This document shows positions 7,720 to 12,133 of a stretch of DNA of 12,133 bases, one piece after another (positions within the stretch are counted from its first letter, which is position 1; each line of letters begins with the position of its first letter). The DNA is from Cudoniella acicularis (taxonomy: Eukaryota > Ascomycota > Leotiomycetes > Helotiales > Helotiaceae), in contig JAAMPI010001621.1 of NCBI GenBank assembly GCA_013054445.1, forward strand, positions 1 through 12,133, read 5' to 3'. Under the pieces are notes generated by a model. That model was not told the origin of the DNA and ran no database searches. It saw nothing but the letters and a program-made list of their open reading frames with translations. The translations under genes and the position numbers were made by a program.

Positions 7720-8002
7720 GATTATATTTGAGGCTCTTTAGTAAATTATATATATATACTTCTTAAAAAGAGCTTTTAAGATTAATAAAAGGAGTAATAC
7801 TTTTAATATATACTTACTAGGCTTAAAACCTCGTTTTTATATTATAGACTAGTAAGCGTCTGATTTTTTTTTGATAATAAGAGGATTATTAAGCAAATAT
7901 ATTAAAGTTAATTTATCCTAAATATAAGCTTAAGAAAAAGTATAATTAAAGATTTATAGGTAGATCAATATATTAAGTAGTTAGTTAAAGTGTATTTTTA
8001 GG
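7720..8002. other. AT-rich relic without recognisable gene
   Basis: Very AT-rich, poor in CpA/TpG, with (AT)n near 7746-7757 and a T-run near 7863-7872. Neither strand gives a convincing protein: Gypsy gag, protease or RT N-terminal motifs that should lie upstream of the pol fragment are not visible. It may be a worn-out transposon or RIP-affected spacer. Confidence 0.45.
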
Positions 8003-8408
8003 TGTTCCTTAGTGCGGGGTAGAAAAACGTGATTTAACACTAGTTGGTTGTAGAAGCTTTACTCGTTCGTTGAATAGCCGTTTATAGTAACCTGGACCGA
8101 CGATGATTCCGCCACATGCACGAAAAATTCACCAAGTACAAATTATCTCATAGCTCAAGACATATGTACCGTGTCAGGTACTATCAAGATGATCACCTCC
8201 TCGTCTACAACCCCAACCTCGCTCCCGCCCCCGCCCTCGTCTTCTGGTAATTCTCACCGAGCTGGGGGCTGGGGGCTGGCGGTAGAAATTCACCTTCAGA
8301 TTTCCAGGTATATATATCCTCGTGACCGAGTCTACTTCAACGGCCGCAGTGCGAGCATCATCTATACCTGTAGTCGACAGACTCGAAGACGGCCTCATTA
8401 TATCCAAG
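8003..8408 (+). promoter_or_regulatory. Upstream region and 5' leader of the saponin hydrolase-like gene
   Basis: Base composition returns to normal (frequent CpA/TpG) at about 8000, marking the start of the un-RIPed island. A pyrimidine-rich tract spans about 8196-8245, a common feature of fungal promoters, followed by G-runs (8261-8280) and a TATA box at 8309-8317. Open frames on both strands in this segment (for example 8171-8506 + and 8174-8431 -) lack motifs and overlap promoter or coding sequence, so they are not called. Confidence 0.6.
8309..8317 (+). promoter_or_regulatory. TATA box of the saponin hydrolase-like gene
   Basis: TATATATAT about 92 bp before the ATG at 8409. Transcription would be expected to start some 30 bp or more downstream, which makes the in-frame ATG at 8322 (5 bp after the box) an unlikely start. 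Confidence 0.6.
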
Positions 8409-10331
8409 ATGCGTTTTGCCAGCACCGTCACTACAGCGCTGCTCGCTGCGGCTGCTCTTACAACTACAAGTTTGGGACTTCGCCGAGTACCTTCATCCGT
8501 CGATAGTTTAACGGTGCTTTACCCCCCACCACAGCCTGAGCCGATCGTGGTCACTGAGTTGCCGCTGCCTCCTGTCACATTGAGCGACCAGGTGGGGTCG
8601 TGTACTCCAGACATCAATCCTCATCGGACTGGGTGCATCCTCCGGGACTCCGGGCTGCAAAGTGGAAACTTCTTGCCCGATGGCAAATATGTAACTGCTA
8701 TCTTGTCCTTTGCGGGAGCACCTGCTGCCCCAGATCCCGCCAGCATCTATACTGGCTTGCAGTTAATTCTCGTCAAGGTTGATGGAACTACCTTCCCCAG
8801 CGGTGACCCATGGAAGTGTGTCACTTGCGGGGTGACCGCGGCCAACCAAGCAGGACAGAACGCAGCTATGGACTACCCTCAGGCTTTCAGGGACGGCAGT
8901 CGGGTGATGTCTGGCACCAACATCATCGACTGCGGCTCGGCTCAGCTCGCCAGCTCGTCGTGTACTCCGGCGAACACCTATATCTATCCCATCCGCTGGA
9001 ACAACCTGGCTGACGGCTCTGGGCCGGGCGGGAGCATACGAGAGCTGCGGATACACCCCGATAATGTGCACCTAGGTTTCAGCTCTATATCATTCACTAC
9101 CGATGGCAAGTTGACCGAATACGGCTACTTTTCCCGCATTAGCTTCAACCCATCGCCCAGCACCGGGACACCGCTCACCCCGCGGTACGACCTGACGAAT
9201 GTTACGAGGCTGTTTAATCCTGCCGGTCTACAGCCGATCACTGTCCAAGGCGACCAAATAAGTTACAATCCCGACGCGATCTCAATTGGCGAGCTGCGGG
9301 GCTTTAGCGGACGCGGCTCCGAGATAACCTACGTCGGATACCCACGAGAGTCGTCTAATATCGATGCTTTCGCGGCGGATCTCACCACGGGCAAGATTCG
9401 TCGGCTTACTAGTAACCCGGAGTACGTCGATCCAATTGACGTATCGCCGGACGATAAGTGGATGATTATAGAGGATACGCGAGGCACCGGCCGACAAATG
9501 TTTATGGCTGGCATGCGTGGCATTCCACCCATCACGGACCTTGTTTCTACCACCGCGAGCTCATCAACGCGGAACAATGGTCGGCGGCGATTCTTCGAGC
9601 CCTTCCTCCTTGACCGCTACGGCGACCGTGGGACCTACAAAGGCCAGAAGCTCACCGAGGCTGGTGATAATAGCCCAGGCAGCATCAATGATCCCAATTG
9701 GAATGCACTTGCTGATCCAAGGTGGTCACCTGATGGTACACGGGTCGTATACCACCAGGAGATGGTTATTTCGCCCGCTTGTGGCGGCCCAAACCCTCTC
9801 CCTTGTCCTACCTCTACAGCCTCTGGTGGACGGATCCAGCGGATGATGATGGCTAACTTTACTACTCGCAAACCCGTCCAGTTGCCCCCCGTGGCACCAA
9901 TCTCCGACGTTGTTCCCTGGGGTGTCCCGTATGTGCCTGGCAGCGCTATCCCGACGCGACCGTATCCTTCTCAGGGTGTCTACACTTTGAAAGGTAAGGT
10001 CACTGGCTCGGCCAAGGTTAACATCACTGAGAATAGTTCCAAGACCGCTATCCTCACAGTTGCAGTCTCCTACAGTGGCTATTCTGACGATGGCCTCAAT
10101 TTCATCACTGGCACAGAGTCGGTCACTTCAACGAACTTATCCCCTACTCTAAACCATGTCGACTGGTACTCCCGGCTTACCTCTACTGGCCAGGCGCTTA
10201 GTACCAAGCGAACCAGCCCGGACGGATTCCATTTGAATATCGATGTACTTTTGAATCTCTTTGATGCGAACGGTACATTAACGACAACTATCAACGGCCA
10301 AGTCTACAAGCAACCCGCTAACGGTACCTGA
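8409..10331 (+). CDS. Saponin hydrolase-like secreted enzyme (soyasaponin beta-glucuronidase family), 640 aa
   Basis: Likely an extracellular enzyme that removes the sugar chain from plant triterpenoid saponins (soyasaponin type), named from recalled similarity to fungal saponin hydrolases, not from a search. The protein opens MRFASTVTTALLAAAALTTTSLG, a clear signal peptide, then a Pro-rich linker. The body carries propeller-like PD motifs: NFLPDGKYV (about 87-95), FRDGSRVMSGTN (160-171), IHPDNVHLGFS (215-225), SPDDKWMIIEDT (346-357) and WSPDGTRVVYHQE (439-451), as in TolB/WD40-like folds. A C-terminal beta-rich part begins near 525. Eight cysteines (65, 76, 137, 140, 175, 185, 458, 466) and sequons at 264, 483, 538, 542, 576, 621 and 638 suit a secreted glycoprotein. 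No intron. The ATG at 8409 (AAG before it) is preferred over an in-frame ATG at 8322, which would bury the signal peptide and nearly touches the TATA box. No RIP marks; catalytic residues not assigned. Confidence 0.8.
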   Translation: MRFASTVTTALLAAAALTTTSLGLRRVPSSVDSLTVLYPPPQPEPIVVTELPLPPVTLSDQVGSCTPDINPHRTGCILRDSGLQSGNFLPDGKYVTAILSFAGAPAAPDPASIYTGLQLILVKVDGTTFPSGDPWKCVTCGVTAANQAGQNAAMDYPQAFRDGSRVMSGTNIIDCGSAQLASSSCTPANTYIYPIRWNNLADGSGPGGSIRELRIHPDNVHLGFSSISFTTDGKLTEYGYFSRISFNPSPSTGTPLTPRYDLTNVTRLFNPAGLQPITVQGDQISYNPDAISIGELRGFSGRGSEITYVGYPRESSNIDAFAADLTTGKIRRLTSNPEYVDPIDVSPDDKWMIIEDTRGTGRQMFMAGMRGIPPITDLVSTTASSSTRNNGRRRFFEPFLLDRYGDRGTYKGQKLTEAGDNSPGSINDPNWNALADPRWSPDGTRVVYHQEMVISPACGGPNPLPCPTSTASGGRIQRMMMANFTTRKPVQLPPVAPISDVVPWGVPYVPGSAIPTRPYPSQGVYTLKGKVTGSAKVNITENSSKTAILTVAVSYSGYSDDGLNFITGTESVTSTNLSPTLNHVDWYSRLTSTGQALSTKRTSPDGFHLNIDVLLNLFDANGTLTTTINGQVYKQPANGT

Positions 10332-10432
10332 GATCTGTAATGGGATGACTAGTTGGAACTTTGCACGTGCTATAGAGGGTGGCAGGGGGGCAGAGTACGG
10401 TCGAAGGAATACAAATTTGGTGATATAGACAG

Positions 10433-10438
10433 AATAAA
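10433..10438 (+). terminator. Polyadenylation signal AATAAA
   Basis: Canonical AATAAA about 100 bp after the TGA at 10329-10331, followed by AT-rich sequence. This is a reasonable 3' end for the gene. Confidence 0.6.
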
Positions 10439-10439
10439 T

Positions 10440-11119
10440 ATAAACCCTCTATCTATTTATAAGTTTATATCAATATTATATCGCCATTTCCCTAACTGAA
10501 TGTCATTTTAACTCGGACTATCGCGCTAGAGAATACTAAAATGAGACTTTTTATCATATCGCGTTACTTCGAAACTACACCTAAGAAAGCCTTAGTGTAA
10601 TGTTCTGCTAGGTACCTAAAGATTCTAATAGAGATGTTAAGTACTATTATAAAATATAAGGTATATAAAATATTGTTGTGGGGATCACGTGATGCGCACG
10701 TGGGTAAAACATTGCCGGAATTTTCTGTGCAGGCGGCGCACCACCATCTTTTACAACAACACAACCACAACACTCTTTTTATATATATTAGCACTTATGA
10801 CTATTATTATACTGATCTAACTATTAATCCATTCCTATCTGACTTAGTCACTGATCCTTTTACCTTCTTTTGTTATAACCCTCCTGTCACGTACCAGATC
10901 CTGTTTCTGTTCCTACTTTCCTCTTGTAGCCCCGCCTACAATATAATACGTCTTCTTAAAATATTAAGTGATTATAAGTAATTATAATTAATAACTAAAT
11001 TGTTTAAAGCTAAATATAGCCTTTTTATCTTATTTATATTAATTATATCGATTAACTCTTTTTCTTTTTAAAATAGCCTTTAATTATATTAAATTATTTC
11101 TTACCTTTAATAACTAATT
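10440..11119. other. AT-rich intergenic stretch without a supported gene
   Basis: CpA/TpG fall away toward 11,000-11,118, which is nearly pure A/T. The middle (10675-10960) is less altered, with two CACGTG boxes and an open frame of 115 codons (10634-10981, +) that has no recognisable motif and is Tyr/Leu/His-rich by composition. TTGTAG/CTACAA at about 10923-10940 forms a 6-bp hairpin. I see no RNA gene or clear transposon terminus. Confidence 0.45.
10684..10702. promoter_or_regulatory. Paired E-box sites (ATCACGTGAT and CACGTG)
   Basis: A perfect 10-bp palindrome ATCACGTGAT (10684-10693) and a second CACGTG at 10697-10702 start 11 bp apart, about one helical turn. CACGTG is the core site of fungal bHLH regulators. 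No gene with a supported start follows, so the role is unclear. Confidence 0.35.
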
Positions 11120-12133
11120 TGCCTCCCTTACCACAGCCTGTTGGGGCTCCGGTTACTACCCGAAAAGGTTCCGGGACGCACGCACACTAGCGATGAAGAA
11201 GCCAGGGAAAGCAAGATATAACGTAGCAGGGTCATGGAGGCCAATCGCCCTCCTAAGTACGGTAGGAAAGGTCATCGAGAAGGCCACGGCTCAAAAGATC
11301 CAACAACTAGCAGAGACGCATAACCTACTCCCGAAAACCCAGATAGGGGCGAGAAGGAACCGGTCTACCACCTCGGCTCTAGAGCTTCTCACAGAACAAA
11401 TTCATACGATCTGGAACTCGGGAAAAAACGTCGCGTCCCTACTATCCCTTGATATCTCAGGTGCCTTCGACACAGTCAACCATACCCGGCTCCTCGACGT
11501 TCTTAGAAAGGAGGGCCTCCCCCCGTAGATAGTACGCTAGGTAAAGGGATTCCTTTCAGACCGCACAACTACGATTCAGATCTAGGACTACGAGTCAGAA
11601 CCTATCCGGATACCGAACGGAGCCCCCTAGGGTTCCCTACTCTCGCTAATCCTCTTCCTATTCTACAACTCAGAACTACTCGACCTCTACTCTAATATTA
11701 GAGAACAGGTGACAGTAGTCGGCTTCGTAGACGACGTCAACATCCTAGTATATAGTAAATCAATAGCTAAAAACTACCGAGCCCTCGAACAAGCTTATAA
11801 AAGGTTAGGCTATTTAAGGGCCCTATCGAGCGTCGTAGCGTCAACGTAGGGCGTAACCTTCCGGGCCTCGCGATAAATCTATACAATAATCACTAGAGCA
11901 GCAGTCTCCTATAGTGCTCCGATCTAGCACCGGCCGAGCGAGAACCCTATAAAACCTCGGGGTATAGTAGCTAAGCTAATCCTAATATAAAATACTAGCC
12001 TTCGGAAAGTAGCGGGGACATATAAGGCGACACTAGTAAAGAAGGTAGAGGCAGAGACCCTAACGCCCCCTATTAATATATACCTCGACAGTCTAGTAGC
12101 TAGCTATAGACTAAGAAACGTAAAATCTAAAGT
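11120..12133 (+). pseudogene. Second LINE ORF2 fragment (Tad/I-like RT), lightly RIPed, internal deletion, runs off window
   Basis: LINE reverse transcriptase sequence begins sharply at about 11120-11130 after A/T-only DNA (ACWGSGYYPKRFRDARTLAMKKPGK in pieces), consistent with 5' truncation. One register continues to the window end with about eight TAG/TAA stops (first at 11526-11528) where Trp or Gln is expected. Motifs: SWRPIALLSTVGK, a motif A block SLDISGAFDTV (Asp codon 11451-11453), a PQG-like GAP*GSLLS, and an intact FVDD at 11724-11735. After ALEQAYKRL (about 11800) the sequence jumps to ALSSVVAST*GVTFRASR, which belongs well downstream, so a block of perhaps 60-80 codons is missing in frame. 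It differs clearly from the LINE at 1-2842 and has kept far more CpA/TpG. Confidence 0.9.

Noticed and set aside
8322..8408. In-frame ATG at 8322 giving a 669-residue protein
   Set aside because: It lies 5 bp after the TATA box and would place 29 residues before the signal peptide; ATG 8409 gives a normal secretory N-terminus.
8174..9871. Several minus-strand and alternate-frame open frames across the enzyme gene
   Set aside because: They overlap the 640-codon frame or its promoter and are typical shadows of a GC-rich coding sequence.
10675..10771. Inverted GTTGTGG / CCACAAC as possible terminal repeats of a small DNA transposon
   Set aside because: Only 7 bp, no flanking target duplication, and the right arm lies in a CA-rich low-complexity run.
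10634..10981. 115-codon open frame, + strand, with a hydrophobic C-terminal half
   Set aside because: Composition follows the AT-rich DNA; no recognisable domain, no promoter or poly-A support beyond the E-box pair.
1..12133. tRNA or rRNA genes, CRISPR arrays, bacterial operon signals
   Set aside because: No cloverleaf, rRNA-like or spaced direct-repeat pattern was seen by eye, and all recognisable content is fungal or retrotransposon.

Overview
This window looks like a repeat-rich accessory region from a filamentous ascomycete fungus. One intact gene sits among retrotransposon remains. Most of the remains carry the marks of repeat-induced point mutation (RIP): CpA and TpG are strongly depleted while CpG is kept, TpA is in excess, and reading frames are broken almost only by TAG/TAA stops where Gln or Trp codons would be expected. 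Three N bases (7456, 7460, 7467) show that the assembly is uncertain inside one repeat.

Layout. Positions 1-2842 hold a heavily RIPed, 5'-cut LINE ORF2 (reverse transcriptase to C-terminal region, + strand). A 197-bp solo LTR (626-822) interrupts it, with a perfect 5-bp target duplication (GTCGT). Positions 2843-4400 are much less mutated. They hold the LINE tail, unassigned sequence with short tandem repeats, a second and better preserved copy of the same LTR (3621-3855), and a different LTR-like repeat (4057-4328). Positions 4416-7433 are the 3' part of a Ty3/Gypsy chromovirus on the minus strand (half RT, RNase H, integrase, chromodomain). A decayed 173-codon ORF on the opposite strand (4416-4937) meets the pol end tail to tail. 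A diverged third LTR copy (7434-7719, minus) abuts the Gypsy RT in mid-domain. An AT-rich relic follows (7720-8002).

The gene, 8409-10331 (+), is a single-exon 640-residue secreted protein that I recognise as a fungal saponin hydrolase-like enzyme (soyasaponin-type glucuronidase family). It has a signal peptide, propeller-like repeats, eight cysteines and several N-glycosylation sequons. A TATA box (8309-8317) and a polyadenylation-like AATAAA (10433-10438) frame it. Its codons are rich in CpA/TpG, so it has escaped RIP. An AT-rich stretch with no gene follows, and then from about 11120 a second, less damaged LINE ORF2 fragment (+) that runs off the window.

How it fits together: the only likely functional product is the secreted enzyme, expected to deglycosylate plant saponins outside the cell. 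Everything else is dead transposon sequence that records nested insertion, LTR-LTR recombination and RIP. This is the two-compartment pattern in which host-interaction genes sit in gene-poor, TE-rich DNA. The species cannot be fixed from the sequence alone.
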